A stretch of 64,000 bases of DNA from Pardosa pseudoannulata (Eukaryota; Arthropoda; Arachnida; Araneae; Lycosidae), in contig CM063505.1 in NCBI GenBank assembly GCA_032207245.1, forward strand, positions 178,703,217 to 178,767,216. Reading direction: 5' to 3'. Below, in pieces: positions 48,074 through 61,520 of the stretch. The notes beneath the pieces were generated by a model. That model saw nothing but the letters and a program-made list of their open reading frames with translations. It was not told the origin of the DNA and ran no database searches. The position numbers and the translations under genes were made by a program. Each line of letters starts with the position of its first letter. Within the stretch, counting starts at the first letter, position 1.

Positions 48074-50690
48074 ATCTGTGATATTTTCTTTAGTCCAATG
48101 GATTTCCTCATTTCTTCGATGTATTTAGTGCTAATATACACTAATAATTGCTATTTAGACCTGTCTCTATACGTTTATATGAATTTAACCTCTTTAGAAA
48201 ACTGGTAATGTATATATTTCCCTTTTCGTGAAAAACGACATGCGTGGTTTGGAATTCGTTGGATGGGCTAAAACAAATGTGTGTAGTGTCCCTTGTCAAT
48301 AACTAGTGCATCAAAATTCCGATTTTTTTCTATGATTTTATTATGAAAGAGGGTTATTCTTACATTCCTCTTTAATGCATATTTTGTTACTGTTAGTACA
48401 AATTTTAACTAACATTTGCAGTTTGAAGAATCGGAAAAAGTGTCATTTTGATAAAATATAATAGTTTATTGTTATAACTGATGTGCTTCACCAGTACAAA
48501 ATTCATCCGCTAAGCATTTTCTTGTTCCAGTTATGGCTAAACCGTCGATTCCGAGCTACCAATAGATTTTTAATAGCTAGCGGAGAGAATTTCTATAGAT
48601 TACAGCATCATGCTTAAGTTGGCTATTTTTAAATTTTATTTAAATTTATTACTCTTATAGAAGGTTGAAGCCTACAAAGGTAAGTGGACCAAACTACAAT
48701 CCATCTTAATATTTTGAACACTGGTCATTCGGCGAAAAGATGACCAGCAAACACAAATACTAATCAACATACATGTATTACACACATTACTCATACGTAT
48801 AGAATTCTTTCATTGAACTCAGACAGATAAATCACAAAAACACCTGCTTACATACTCCCGCGCAACTTACAATTTATGTTTCATAGTTGATTGTGCAATC
48901 ATGAAATTACGTCTTTAATGCTTTTCATGTATATTGCAGATATTTGCTAATATGGATAGCTTGATTTGATCTTTGATATTATGCTAGATTTGTACTTATA
49001 ATGGCGAGTTTGGCTCGTCTAGACTCGTCATTTCACAGCACAGGGTTAATCATTTTAAAGCTAACTCTGTCCACTAACATATGAAAACTTCTATCAATAC
49101 GGTTTTTTTTTTACTTTATGAGTGCGACATATATTGCAAATGAGTAATTAAATTCAATTAAAAATTTATTGCTTAATAAAATAAGATCCTGTTTTGCAAA
49201 TGAATGCTTTAGTCTGTTAAAGATTATCCCAAAAATCACTTTAAAATCAGCACCATTCTCGAGGAAATGAAGTTAAGTCCACTATAAATATCAATTCCAA
49301 AAACTGAATCTTAATATTTTATTATTATTTTCAGTAAAATATGCATTTATAACTCTTAAAGATCATACCCAATGTAAGATTCGGAAGGGATCGGAGGTAA
49401 AATTTGTACTTAGTGTTTCGTCGTCCACCGCCGAATACAAGAAAGATTTTTTTATAAACAATTTTTAATTACAATGTATGATTAAAAGATATGTGTTCAA
49501 CGAATCGAATTTTGCTATGCAAGTGAGATATGTCCTATAAATTGAACTCAATCACAGTTTTTGTATCTATGTCCCAGCATGCAAACGTAAGATCAGTAAA
49601 AATCATAAAACAAAGAACTAAGCTCCCAAATTCGTCATCTTTCCACGCAGCGAAATAAATCAAGATCATTAACAAAAGGAAACTTGTACAATACTTAATA
49701 TACTATACATTTGTAAGGAAATATCACTGAATTAGACATTAGTATTCGGTACTAATTTTCAGAAAGAAAATAAGTTAGAAAAAATACTTATTTTAATTCT
49801 CGTAATATTTTGAAAAACAAAAAACCGTTTGAGCTAAATTTGGCTAATCTATTCATTAAATCTATAATACAAGAATAATGATGAGGGAAAGTGTACTGTT
49901 CATTACTAATTGCATCGAATCAAGGTTACGCTACAAAAGGAGAGAAGGGTGTTCCCGTTTAAATTTTTTTTCTGACTATGAGCACAGATTAAGCTTTAAG
50001 TCAATTTAGGAACATTGCAAAATACGGCAAGCAATTTAGTATCCAGATTTTGAAAAATCAGAAGAGCGTGTAGTCTTTAGAGATATCATAAAAAGTTAAC
50101 ATTAAGTAATATTACACAAACAGTTATTATTACAGTACAAAAAGCATAATTTGGAAATCTATGATGAAGATTGTTACATGGATATTTTATTATCAGACGA
50201 ATACGTAGTAGTAATTAGCACGTGACTTGACATTAAACGGATTATCACAATCAGTTGAAAAACTAAAAATCGAGTAAATATGCATTGATCCTTAAGTTCT
50301 GGGATTAAATACATTTTTCCTAGTAATAAAAGGTGGAAAAATCATATTATTCGGATAACACTAATATATATATACTACTTACTACAGACTTTTTTCAAAC
50401 TAAATTTAACAAATATAAAAATAAGGAAATAACACTATATATACCAAAATTTTTTTAACCATTTTTATTCTTTGAATTTAACAGTTAACATCCATAATTT
50501 TTTTTCACATATTCGCTACAGTAAAAATTAGTAACTAAAATAACAAACTTAAAAAAAAAACCATGACTAACTATGACCAACTTGAATAACTTTTTAATTT
50601 CATGTTACTATCTACAATTATTCAAAAAAGTGTCTACAAAAGACAAAAAAGAAAGGGCACAAGGTCAGTAGAGGAGCTTTTGACATAACA
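48074..50690. other. AT-rich spacer, no gene seen
   Basis: Stops in all frames. Confidence 0.5.
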
Positions 50691-50694
50691 TTCA

Positions 50695-50935
50695 CTTTCG
50701 GTGAGCACGATTACTCCCAAAATTAGGTCGATTTTTTCCCCCTTTTTACCTTGATCGAAATAATTTACGACATTCATGAATATTCAAAGCCCGCCCAGAT
50801 CATCTCCTTGCAATCAACGTTAGAAACAAGGTCGGAAAGTACCACCGTCTGGAGAGAATAATAAAACGAAAGTTATGTAGGAGGCGGGAAAAAAAAAGGT
50901 TTATTTCTCAACCACAGACACTTTTACTAGAAATA
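50695..50935. promoter_or_regulatory. Possible conserved noncoding block
   Basis: Includes TTCATGAATATTCAAAGCCC, CCCGCCCAGATCATCTCC and GGAGGCGGG, less AT-rich than either side, with no open frame. Looks enhancer-like, but conservation is untested. Confidence 0.25.
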
Positions 50936-51600
50936 GAAAGGTTTCTGACTCTGATGCAGGGAGGACGTAAGTTGCGAACAGCGATTAGATTGATCGTATC
51001 TTTGCAAAGCTTTCAAATGATTGGACGTACATTTGATATTTAATTTCAAGCAGTCACCTTTAGAGTTCATTTATATTATTATTTAGTCCTTTCGAAAATA
51101 TTTAGGTTTAATTTTTCTAATAGCATCTAAATTGAAACCCAACAAATTTTATTATTATAAAACTATTTCTTTACTTATTAGAATTAAAATATTATACATT
51201 TTGGCTGCGCATTTTAATCGCAATTATTGGTAAATGCAATGCGATACCTATCATGAGAACAATTTCTTTAAAACCAAATTCTGCCTTTAAGTAAGAGCGA
51301 GTGATCTGTTTTAAATTTCCAAAAGAATCCAAACAGATTTTTTTTTAAAAGTTTATCACCTTGTAAATAGGATGAGACACCAAAACCTTTTACCCAAAAG
51401 TACATACTGCATACGAGTTGTTCCAAAAGGAATCGAAAAGGGAGAGATCCAAAAGGAACTCTTTTTTTCGGGGAAGGGGAGGAGGTTCAAGGGGACATTA
51501 ATGATCAACCGTTCTCCCTCTTAGCAATAATTTAAGAATGCATTGAAGACTGATTTATAATCAAACTTAACTGAAAGCATTTTTTCAAGAAATAGTTCGA
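50936..51600. other. AT-rich spacer, no gene seen
   Basis: A purine-rich patch at 51420-51500 only. Confidence 0.4.
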
Positions 51601-51607
51601 CGAACGA

Positions 51608-51670
51608 TGGCCAAATCTGTAAGGAGTTTCCTTTGGTAACGGAGTTACGAGGCTTCGATTCCCACACCTG
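51608..51670 (+). repeat. tRNA-like SINE head fragment
   Basis: A-box-like TGGCCAAATCTGTAAGGAG, then B-box-like GGCTTCGATTCCCAC 40 bases later. No CCA-proximal stem pairing seen, so a relic and not a tRNA gene. Confidence 0.45.
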
Positions 51671-51942
51671 GCTGATCATAGACATTAGAATCTATTCTGA
51701 CTTACTCAATGTCTCTCTCTTTGTCTCTCTTCCTTAAAAAGGGGCGAACATTGTAAATCTCGGTTATACACAAAGAAGTAATTAGAAAAACTGATTAAAA
51801 ACAAAGCTAAAACAATGATTATATGCTTATAAAATAATATTCTATTTAAATTTTCTTTTAAGCAATTTTTCTGAAACTTATTCAATTTTAACAAGAGAAA
51901 AAAAAAGTATGTATGCAGTTTTATTTTATTGATGGGTATTAG

Positions 51943-52097
51943 CAGTGACGTAAGCAGAATTTTTTTCAAGAGGGGGGGGGGTCATAATTCTAAAAAATAA
52001 TAGCCCGAATAATTTCTATTAAAATTTTTATTTTTGACATTTTGTCTGAGCTCAAGGGGGGGTTAAATCCCTAAACACCCCCTTGCGTATGCCTCTG
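51943..52097. mobile_element. 155-bp MITE with 8-bp TSD ('GGCGTAGCCAG' type)
   Basis: Ends CAGTGACGTAAGCAG and the inverse of CAGAGGCATACGCAAGG, both leading into G-rich/C-rich subterminal runs (AGAGGGGGGGGGG; ACACCCCCTT). Flanks GGTATTAG (51935-51942) and GGTATTGG (52098-52105) match 7 of 8. The ends are typical of a hAT-type MITE. Confidence 0.85.
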
Positions 52098-52105
52098 GGT
52101 ATTGG

Positions 52106-53605
52106 GGAAAGGTTATCTTTCATGCTTAATAGGAAAAAATAAATTTATTTCTTATGCATTGTTATGCAAAAGTTGTAGAGGTAGGGATACAGTGATTGTG
52201 AATGCTTCACAGAACAGAAACGGTGATTGCTTTTATCCAATAATCAAATTAATTTACTTTATGATAAGAAGTTGTCTAGAGCCTAGCAGAAACATAAAAG
52301 AAAATGTTTCCGGCTATTATCTAGCCGTTATCAGCAGCTGTTCTTGCATCATTTCTAACCGCAAATCACAGCTGTTCGAAACAGGGGAGTAAAATCACAT
52401 CATTAGGACATCTGTAGAGGGAAATTGCCGTAAAGGACAATTCGATATAAAGAGGTAAAAGCGAATGAAAATATAGATTTGAAATTTTATACTTGTAATA
52501 CATAATTTAATTGTAAGTACTTTTTTTTTACAATTTCCAAATGAATCATTCTATCTAATCTTATTTATGATTTAAAAAGGCAACTGGTATTGCCAGCATA
52601 ATTGGCGAACGTTACACTATATTTTTTATATATAAAATATATATATATAAACAAAATTAGTCTTGGGAACTAGCTCTTAGGCGCACCATTACGAACGCTG
52701 CCCAGGGAATAATAGGCCCACTCTTTCCTCTCCCCCCTCTTGTATGCCACTAAAACTTTTTTTTTTTAATTATGCTTAATTGAATTATATTGTTTAAAAA
52801 ATTAAGAGAAACTTATGTAGAGCCCAGCCTATTTCCATATACAGTTATTTTGTGGTCATTCTTATGTGATACGGTATTCACAAATTTGAGAAACAAACAA
52901 TGCAAATTTTTGAAAAGAAATTCACGAATATTGAAATACAGTAGGTAGAAGGGTGTCAACTAACTATTAATGTAACTTACAATCAAATAATTTAAATTAT
53001 ATCTTACTATAAACAACATGAGCCACTTTGAAACATTATCAAGTTTTCTAAAAATAATTAGTAACTTTTAGATTAAATTTTTGACTCATTCTACATTGTA
53101 GAGTGACTTTTGAATGAATTCCAATGTCCACAGGGGACGGAAACACATAAATGTAAGAAAAAGAACATTTACACAAACGAGCTGTGGAACTACAATAGGA
53201 GAAAATCTTTGTGAAATAAATATGAAAACTTACTATGTCTGTTAATTCTATTCATTTAAGATTAAATTCTATTAATATTAAAGCTAATCGAAAATACAGA
53301 ATAAAATATCTTACTGGCATCTTATATCCACATAGGTAGTTGCCAATATTGGCTTATAATAATGATCTTTATTCATTAAGCTCAATTATTTTTCATATTT
53401 TTTTCTAATTTATTAAGCACGCTGAATGAAAATAAAAAAGTGAGACGTTGTTTGACACCAGAGTCTGTGGATACGGAATTTTATTGTTTACTTAATGTTT
53501 AAGGTTCGAAATCGGGGTTACTGGATAATGATGCAACGGGTGCATTTTTGAAGTTTGGAATCTGCTATAAATATATTTCTACCCTTGTCTCACGTCCACT
53601 CGTGT
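52106..53605. other. AT-rich spacer, no gene seen
   Basis: The 96-codon frame at 52102-52392 has no domain. Short TA run at 52631. Confidence 0.45.
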
Positions 53606-53611
53606 AATGTA

Positions 53612-53869
53612 GCCTTCACACTATGGCCAATTGTTCCTCACTTCCTGATGGTGACCTTGGTTGGTGGTTCACGTGTTGTATCCACACGCTGGGCCACTAA
53701 ATGAGCCACGCTCGTCGATTCATCCATAGGGTCTACTGCGCACTTCAACTGCGCATCTGGCTGCCTTTGATCTTTGGAGAAAAACCGCCTTCGAAGCCAT
53801 CGACCATGATAAGCCAAACCCCCTCCAGACGGTGGTCATAGCTTGCAGTGGGCCATAGTGTGGAGGGGC
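53612..53869. mobile_element. GC-rich TIR element (258 bp)
   Basis: Left GCCTTCACACTATGGCC, right GGCCATAGTGTGGAGGGGC: inverted termini matching at about 15 of 17. The interior is the most GC-rich stretch in tens of kb (ACTGCGCATCTGGCTGCC, CGCTGGGCCACTAAATGAGCC). No coding capacity seen; target duplication not clear. Confidence 0.75.
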
Positions 53870-53879
53870 CTTAACAAAT

Positions 53880-55260
53880 TACTGGCTGTAGCGATAAACA
53901 AACCAATCAAAATCATCTATAAGAGGTAGATTTCAGTTTAAACAGAGGCGAGTAGACGATTGAGATCGTTCATTTTCCCACAGAGTCTATAATATTGTAA
54001 ATATATATTCGATCAGTTTCCACATAAAATTTAAAACAAGCAATGCTTTTTTAAAGTAAATCTCTAATTTTAATCAACTATTCAACTGAAAAACAAAAGA
54101 TTTTAGGGTAGTAGCAATTTTAAAGAATATTTACACTTGTTTATGAAAGTAAAGGATCTACTCGTCTGAAGTTAATTATTTAGTCTTCCCGTAGAAAAAA
54201 AAGCAGCTCTGTTTCCCAATTAAGAGAAAAAACTTTTGAAATTAAAAATTAAACTTTTCGTTTTAATAAAAAACATCTGAAGCATGATTAAATGAAATTC
54301 ATATTACTATGAGTCAAATTATTAAAATAAACTAATTTTTTAGTTAAAGAAAATAACACTTGTCTTTGGTAAATAAAAGCTGCTTAATTAACACCTAATA
54401 AAGTAATATAATGTTCGTAAGATACAGATAATTAATACACATATTTTAGATTTAGATTATCTTAGTTTAAAGTAGATGACAACTCTAGTGGAACCATTTT
54501 ATTTTAAATAGAGATATTTACGGAGAAAGTAGACATTTGTTACTATATTTTTAGAAAAGCGCCTAAATGTTGCTACACGAAATTGAAAAATGCAATTCTG
54601 AGACCTCTATGCACAGGTAAATTAGTAAGAGTTTGCAACCACTAGACCTTTGGGGTCTTCAAAGTAACAGCACTGTGGATTTCGTGGTTTATGTGGTTTT
54701 AATAATCTGTTCTCAAGACATTTAGCATTCCTCAAATGCCTGTAAGAATCTAGATATTCAGTGTAATAAACATGACTAGAATATGCATAGTACACTAGTG
54801 TAACCGTAAGAGAGTTCTCGCACTTTTAAACCTATTTCCCGTTTCTTCTACAGGTGTGTGAAAAAGATGTTTGTTAAATATATTTATCTGCTTCAAACAT
54901 ATCAACCTACCTATAAATTTATTAATAGAAAAAAAATTAAATATTATTTATGTTTTAAGAAAATTTCATAAAAAAATATTTAGACTTCGATTTTTTTTTT
55001 ACTGGACATATTTGTTAAGATTTTTTATAGGAAGCCTGCAAAAGGAAAATATACAACAGAAATATTACATGATGATTTCTTTTACTAATGAATCACCAAT
55101 GTACACGTATGGGTTACAGAAAAATAATAACAACGATTTAAGAATAAATTATACAAAAAATCTAGGTAATTATCGTGGAATAAATCCTGTTAGCCTTTTT
55201 AATGAAGATAAATGGCAAAAATGTGTTGTAAAATTATTTAAAAAAGAAAAAAAATCTCCA
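53880..55260. other. AT-rich spacer with a 133-codon chance ORF
   Basis: The frame 54871-55272 is K/N/I/Y/F-rich as expected for AT-rich random DNA, shows no domain or splice context and runs into the tRNA-like relic. Confidence 0.45.
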
Positions 55261-55265
55261 GCTTA

Positions 55266-55320
55266 CAATTGAACTTGGGTCGCCAGCATGAAAGCCTCGC
55301 ATATTACCACCTAGTCCCTT
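55266..55320 (-). repeat. tRNA-like SINE head fragment
   Basis: Minus strand: GACTAGGTGGTAATATGCGAGG (A-box region) then ACCCAAGTTCAATTG (B-box-like). Acceptor stems do not pair. Confidence 0.4.
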
Positions 55321-57512
55321 CCAAAAATGAAAACCTATTAAGGAGGATAACAATAGTTTAATATTTATATAAATTTTTAATTTTTTAGCTGATAATATCC
55401 ATAGACAAAGTACAATTCATCCCTATTCCAAGAATTTTTCTTTTAACATCTCATTTGCAAAGATTACTTTTACAAGAGCACTGCTAAAGGAAGTTGTACA
55501 AGTGTGTGTGTGTGTGTGCGTGTGTTTGTTTGTTTGTTTAAGTCGAGATGCAGAGTTAAAGGCGAATAGAACACAGTCGTCTTGATAATAAGTTTTATTA
55601 ACTCATCGTTCTTACGGAAAGCAACAAGCACCATTTTCAATGTTCGTGGCGAAGCTATGCGTGAAGGTGTTGACCACTCCTTCTATTATTATAAAAGAGT
55701 TCTCTTTTTAAAATCATTTTTAACTTACATAATTCCCAACTACCCCTTTTTTTATTTTTTACGATTTCAAGTTACTTTTAGTAATTGTTCTTTTAAGGAG
55801 AAAAATTGATTACAAAACTACTTGATTTAACGATAGATTACAAAGAAAATTATGTAATTTCCATCAAATTATGCTAAACTAAGATAATTAGAAACTAAAT
55901 AAAAACGATGTGGATTTTTATAAATATTTTTATCTTAAATTGATAAAAATCACAAGATGTCCCAAAAAATTTGTAAATCAAATATTAAAAGTTCTAAATG
56001 GTAGGTATTCACTTTAAAAGTGAACTCTCCACTGTAGATTAGTGGATATAAAATAAATAAGTCGTATCACTCCGAAGCGATCTTGTAGACATCTCTAGTT
56101 TGCAATTCAGGAAATGAAATTAAAATGAAAAAAAAGTAGGAAAAGCCGGGAACAGGGTCAAAGGTTCAAGGATCCTTGGCAGCCCCAATAAAAGACTAGC
56201 AATAATATACAATGAAATAGGCGGAGTTAGCTTGGAGAGTTACTGTGAAGCAGCTGGCAATGGGGGAAGCTAAAAGTGGTTTCCCACACCTCAAGGTTAG
56301 TCAAATACATGCTAGTGCGATAACAGAGCAGAAATTGTGCATCTCATGGTGAAGGAGGAAGGACATTCAACATCAACCTCAGCTGCACTCCCAGTAACGG
56401 AAGACGAATGGAAATATCAATACAGAAAATTAACTATTTCTGAAGTGGTGAGTTACAGGACAAAGATTAAAAAAAATATATATAGGGACAAGAAGAAAAG
56501 TTAGCAATGATGTTTTTTCCACTTTATGAATATCGAAAAGAAAAATCATCAGTGATGAAAATTTGTTGCACAAACATGACATGGTGCAACTACAGGATTT
56601 AATGTAAATAAACTTGTTATAATAATGTTATAATAAATATATATTTAATATTTCGTTCTGGGATATTCTTTTGTGTCATAAAAGTAAACATTTCTATATT
56701 TGAGTAAAATGCATAATAAAATTATATAAACGTAAAATTTAAAATAGTAAAGTTAAAGTATGAGTTTAGAGTACAACTCGTTATAAGATAAGACCGAAAA
56801 GTATCAATTTTATTAAAAGTTACGTTTATGGTGAAATTCAAAACTAATTTATTTTAGTATGAATCAATTTGCAGGAAAATTTTATAGTGAGAAGTATATG
56901 TGTAAGTCAGACGGGGGGAACGTGTCGCGTTGATAACAGCTATCTCTTGTATTAATTAATATTTAATCATAAATTATGACAATTTGAAAACTAATGAAAT
57001 AGTATCGTTGCTCTGTTAGTATTTTATAACTTACATTTTTGTATTGTATTTTACGATATAATAAATTTCTTTAAAAGTACTTCTACTATATTACTTTTAT
57101 TTTGATGATATTTAAATATGTATTAAAGATGAATGTCATAAGTTATCGCCACTATGTGAATAAAATATTTTATGTTGCAACTTTTTACGTTAAATAATAA
57201 ATAACTTAATGTTTTGTGTGTTATTTTGATATAATGTAAAAAATTGATGAAACTACGCAAAAACTATAGTAATTTCTCTAAAAATGTGCATTTAGAAGCT
57301 TTTATCAACCTAGGCGACGGTTTTTCTGACTATTTAATATAAATATGGCCTGAAAAGGAAAAAAAAAAGTTTTCCAACTCTGCAATAGGTGATTAAAATT
57401 TTATGGTAAAATATTGTTTTAATAATATTAAACGTTAATTGTTTAAAAAATAGTTTATAAAAAACGTTTCATGTGCAGACGCGCTTCTGGGGTGTCAAAC
57501 TTCTACATGCAG

Positions 57513-57543
<31 letters not shown>

Positions 57544-58555
57544 TGTATGTGCCTAAATAACTTAAAAGTACAAAACATACGAGTACGAAATGTATTTATT
57601 GATGTTAGGCAAAATAAATACAGGGCATTTGCAATACAGCCAAACAAACAAAAAACACTAAAAAAACAATTTAAAATTTAGTCGACCAAATTTTGCAACC
57701 AAAGTGCGAAGAATTCATTGCATACCCGTCAGGAATGACCCTGTTCTTTCTTTTAACGTATAATATGTGTATTTTATTTGTAAGATACCATTTAGAATTT
57801 ATAGAACTTGGTCATTACCCCAAGCATTGTAGAAAATATTTTTTAAAAATTCTTTAAAATATAGAATTAATAGCTTTTGCATTTTGAAACATTAATTTTA
57901 ACATCAGAGAATAAAAACTTGATAAAAAACTATAAAATCATCTTTATTAAATTTATGTAGAAATATAAGTTGTGACATTGTAAAAATTATTTAACGAGTA
58001 GGGATGTACAGGCATGCAATCCCATACGAAAATGCATGCAATGGAAGTAGGACATACAAAAAGGCAAAAAATGAAAAAAAAAATACTTATTACAGTGGTT
58101 TCTTCCTGCAAGCACTGGAACCTAGGGGAACCTCGACTTCTACACAAAGAATTCGCCGGATTTTTCTTAAATTTTCATAATTTTATTAACTTTTTAATAC
58201 AACTTTTTAGGTCACAACATCAAGTTCGGTTTAGCCCTTGCTGAGATAATATTAAAGGATCAAGCAAAAATGAATGTCATAAACAAAAAAAGAAAGTCAG
58301 TGTTAAATTTAATTCCAGGGTTTGAGAAGTATGTAGTAATCAACAGTCTTATTTATTCCACTTACTATATCATTATATTTAAAGTTTATTCCGTAAATTT
58401 TTATAAGACCGTAAACAGTTTTGTATTTTTCTAATCTGTTCATTATAAAAATTACTCACGTTAACTACCTCTTATTTAATAATTAACTATTAAAATAATC
58501 AAAATTGACTATTTTGCCAAAAAGACTTTGTGCTTTAGTTAGGATGATTCGTTTG
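55321..58555. other. AT-rich spacer with (GT)n and (T)29
   Basis: (GT)n/(GTTT)n at 55502-55538, (T)29 at 57516-57544. A GC-richer patch at 56140-56420 has no recognised content. Confidence 0.5.
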
Positions 58556-58599
58556 AAGAAATGCTCGCTTAAAACCTAGCATGCCACGCTAGAAAATCC

Positions 58600-58826
58600 T
58601 GGCAATTTTGATCATCCTCCGAAGTGGAATTTTTGCTCTTGATTCTGTTTGTTGTCCCTTCTCTCTTCCACCTGGCGACATCCCAGCGAGAGGACATCCA
58701 AACTCACGGATTCATCCAACACGTTAACCGATTGTACAGGAAGATGATTCAGGTACCTGCCAGGTTTGTAAGGGACTCCCAAGGATTTTATGCCCGGCAC
58801 GCTGACCACTAGGTCATCTCATGCCC
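58600..58826 (-). repeat. tRNA-headed repeat, third type
   Basis: Minus strand starts ATGACCTAGTGGTCAGCGTG, a very tRNA-like A-box region, then a decayed B box (GGGAGTCCCTTACAA) and a GC-richer body (open for 65 codons, not taken as a protein). Consistent with a tRNA-derived SINE unrelated to the ten-copy family. Confidence 0.5.
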
Positions 58827-59135
58827 CTTAATAGTTATTTAACCATTTTTTTTTATCCCAAGTACAAAATTTCTAAAGTTTTACGAATTTGATAGATGTT
58901 GTTACGTAGTGAAGTAAAAACTGACGCCAAATGGAAAAAATAGTCGGTAGTGTAGACATTAACCATATAATAGACCTCACACTTACACATAGCAACACAA
59001 GAAAATTTAAACGGAGTAGAATAACAAACAGGCATATGACCAAAGCCTCTCACGTGAGCTACTAGTCTGTTAGTCTGCATAAATTGCATCATCACCCTTC
59101 TCTGACAGCACTTTGTGTATATATAGACTTCCTTC
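58827..59135. other. Spacer, no gene seen
   Basis: Nothing recognised. Confidence 0.4.
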
Positions 59136-59140
59136 TGAGA

Positions 59141-59205
59141 GGGTACTCTAGTGGTTTTGTCCCTTCAACTTCAGTTCTTAGGTTTTGATCTCTAGTGCTT
59201 CCATA
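59141..59205 (+). repeat. tRNA-like SINE head
   Basis: GGTACTCTAGTGGTTTTGTCC (A-box region) and TAGGTTTTGATCTCTAG (B box with changes) at tRNA spacing. A body may continue to about 59450, where CACTTAAG|GTAAGT by chance resembles a splice donor. Confidence 0.5.
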
Positions 59206-60310
59206 TGGATGTTTTACGATGTTTGACTGCTACTGTTATGTCAGATTTTAAAACTTATTGAAATGGACCCGAAGTTTATAGCTTCCATAACGTCATGGAG
59301 TCCACTTAAGGTAAGTTTATATAGCTGGGCTGCTCACTGGCCCCTCAAAAAATATAAACTGTGGCCATCGGAAAGTTTCGAACTTAGTGATTCTTGTAAA
59401 GTCCCAATTGCACTGGAGATCCAGTATATGGGATATCACATATGGTAGTCCAAACCGATATAATAGAATGCCGATATGGTATAATGTCTATGTTAGTGAT
59501 ATCTTAGGTTTTTAAGGACTTGGGTTTTAAATTTTCATGGCATCAACACAAAATTATAAGATATTTGATTGAAAATCTGGCCGATTTGTTTCATAGAAAT
59601 AATACAAGACAGACGTTCTTAAAACGAAATGTGAAAAAGATTTAAGTTGGTGTTAGAAAATAACATCTCCATTGAGGATGAATTTGGTTGTATTAAATAA
59701 ATTATGACCAATGCAACCCGATGATCCGGTTTAAGACATTCAATCTAGAGTAAGTACATTTTGAACTTAATCCTTACACGCTGCCGTTATAGCTTAAACT
59801 GCCAGCAATGTATTGCACGAGTAAAATACGGGATAGACGTAGAACCTTGTCACAAAGCCCCTGGAAAGTATTGTGTTGCGAAGAAACTAATTTGAAGGAT
59901 AAATTTGTTTTGTACTGAATGCTGATATAAATATGCACGCATTCAGCAATGTATAGATCATTTAAATGTATTCTCTACATCATTGTAACTTAAAATATCT
60001 GCAGCAAATATCTAAAACTTGAGATATATATCATATTGAAAAAGTAAATTTTTATTATAGTAAATCTTTTTTTAATGAATTAAGTAGATCATCCTGTGGA
60101 ATGGAAAATAACGATATACACATAAAAAATTATGGCATATATATATATTTTTTACTTATTACTTTAACAAAATACCCACTAAGACATTAATTGTACAAAA
60201 TTGTACTTACAGATTTTATGTGATTACTTCCGCTCAGAAGTACATAGTACCAATACATTCATTAAATAATATTTGCTTTTGATCACAAGTTAGGGCAAGT
60301 TCTCCCTCTT
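59206..60310. other. AT-rich spacer, no gene seen
   Basis: Beyond the possible SINE body nothing is recognised. Confidence 0.4.
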
Positions 60311-60328
60311 CTGTGAGGATACACATGA

Positions 60329-60510
60329 GGTTTTGAGGTCTGGTTTGGAGTACTACGGTCTACTTTTTGCAACACGAGGGCTAATGAGACCGGGACCTAC
60401 AGGTTAAAACCGATTCCGAATGGCTACGAACATCCATACCACTGTGGGATTCGAACTCACGAACTCCGGTACCGGAAGCCAGCACCCTAAAAAATCGGCC
60501 ATTGTTCGGC
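60329..60510 (-). repeat. tRNA-derived SINE, full length with 14-bp TSD
   Basis: Flanked by a perfect target-site duplication, GAGGATACACATGA at 60315-60328 and 60511-60524, which fixes the element at 182 bp. Read on the minus strand, the tRNA-like head has the A-box region (GGGTGCTGGC) and a B box GAGTTCGAATCCCAC. Then come the body (GTAGCCATTCGGAATCGG, GTCTCATTAGCCCTCGTGTT, GCAAAAAGTAGACCG) and a CCAAACC-type tail. Duplications of this length are typical of LINE-mediated target-primed insertion. The polymerase III promoter looks intact, suggesting a relatively young copy. Confidence 0.95.
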
Positions 60511-61278
60511 GAGGATACACATGAATCTTTTAAATTTTAGAAATTATTCTAATGTACGCAAAACACACCATGTATAAAAAAATAAAATATTTCTTCAGAG
60601 AAAATTTCAGTATCAATGCAACTCTACAGTACACGATGTTTACAGTAGAAACAGTCAAAGTAGATAATGCTTAAATTTTACAATAGTAATTTATAGATGT
60701 AGACGATTATTATTTTTTTTTTACTGTTGCATACTGTTTGTGGTACATTTTAGTTAATAGCGTGTAGAAAATAATTACCCTATAACCTTTAGAGTATTTC
60801 TGTAAGCAGTTAGAGCAGTTGTTTAAATCCCTAATTTAAAGTGAATGATTGACACAATTTAATTCCGATAACTTTCCAATGATAAAAGTTCAAGAAAAGG
60901 CAAAGCGATCAAACGGAAATGACGCGTACAGGAAACGTCCACCTCTCAGATCTCGGAATCACTTTAACAGATACCTAACAGGATATGCAGGGTATCTTGT
61001 TTTCAACAAATGACTCAATAAAAGGGGAGATTTCGTCATGTTGATGCGAAAAAAAATCATCCGGCAGTGAATTTTATAATAAACTCTGTATAACAATCGC
61101 AGTCAGTATTCAATGGAACTTCAAAAGATGAATCAATACTGTGACTTTTTTGCTACCATTACAATCACATTAACCATTTTACTGCTGTTGTTTTCGTTTC
61201 GGTTATAAATACTAGTAATATTTCTTCTTATAAAATCCAATCATTTAAGAAGTCATTAATTAAATTAATTAATATTTA

Positions 61279-61282
<4 letters not shown>
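60511..61282. other. Spacer; one less AT-rich patch
   Basis: The patch 60890-61100 (ATGACGCGTACAGGAAACG, CACCTCTCAGATCTCGG, AATGACTCAATAAAAGG with an AP-1-like TGACTCA) is a weak regulatory candidate. Confidence 0.3.

Positions 61283-61353
<71 letters not shown>
61283..61353. repeat. (TA)n microsatellite
   Basis: About 34 TA units. Confidence 0.97.
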
Positions 61354-61357
<4 letters not shown>

Positions 61358-61520
61358 CTTAAACTCGTGGTGGCCAAACAACTGTCTGCGGAAGGCATGC
61401 GGCTAACCCTATAAAGTTTTACCGTTCGAGGTAGAATTGTACCGATCATAAGTCTATGTAATATTATTCTATCATTTTATTGATTACTACTATTACAATT
61501 ATTTATGCATAGCTATAAAC

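Noticed and set aside
54871..55272. 133-codon ORF
   Set aside because: K/N/I/Y-rich composition expected of AT-rich random sequence; no domain, and its end overlaps a tRNA-like relic.
59263..59310. ATG-started exon ending in a perfect AAG|GTAAGT donor
   Set aside because: Lies directly after a tRNA-like SINE head, so it probably belongs to that repeat's body; 16 codons with no domain.
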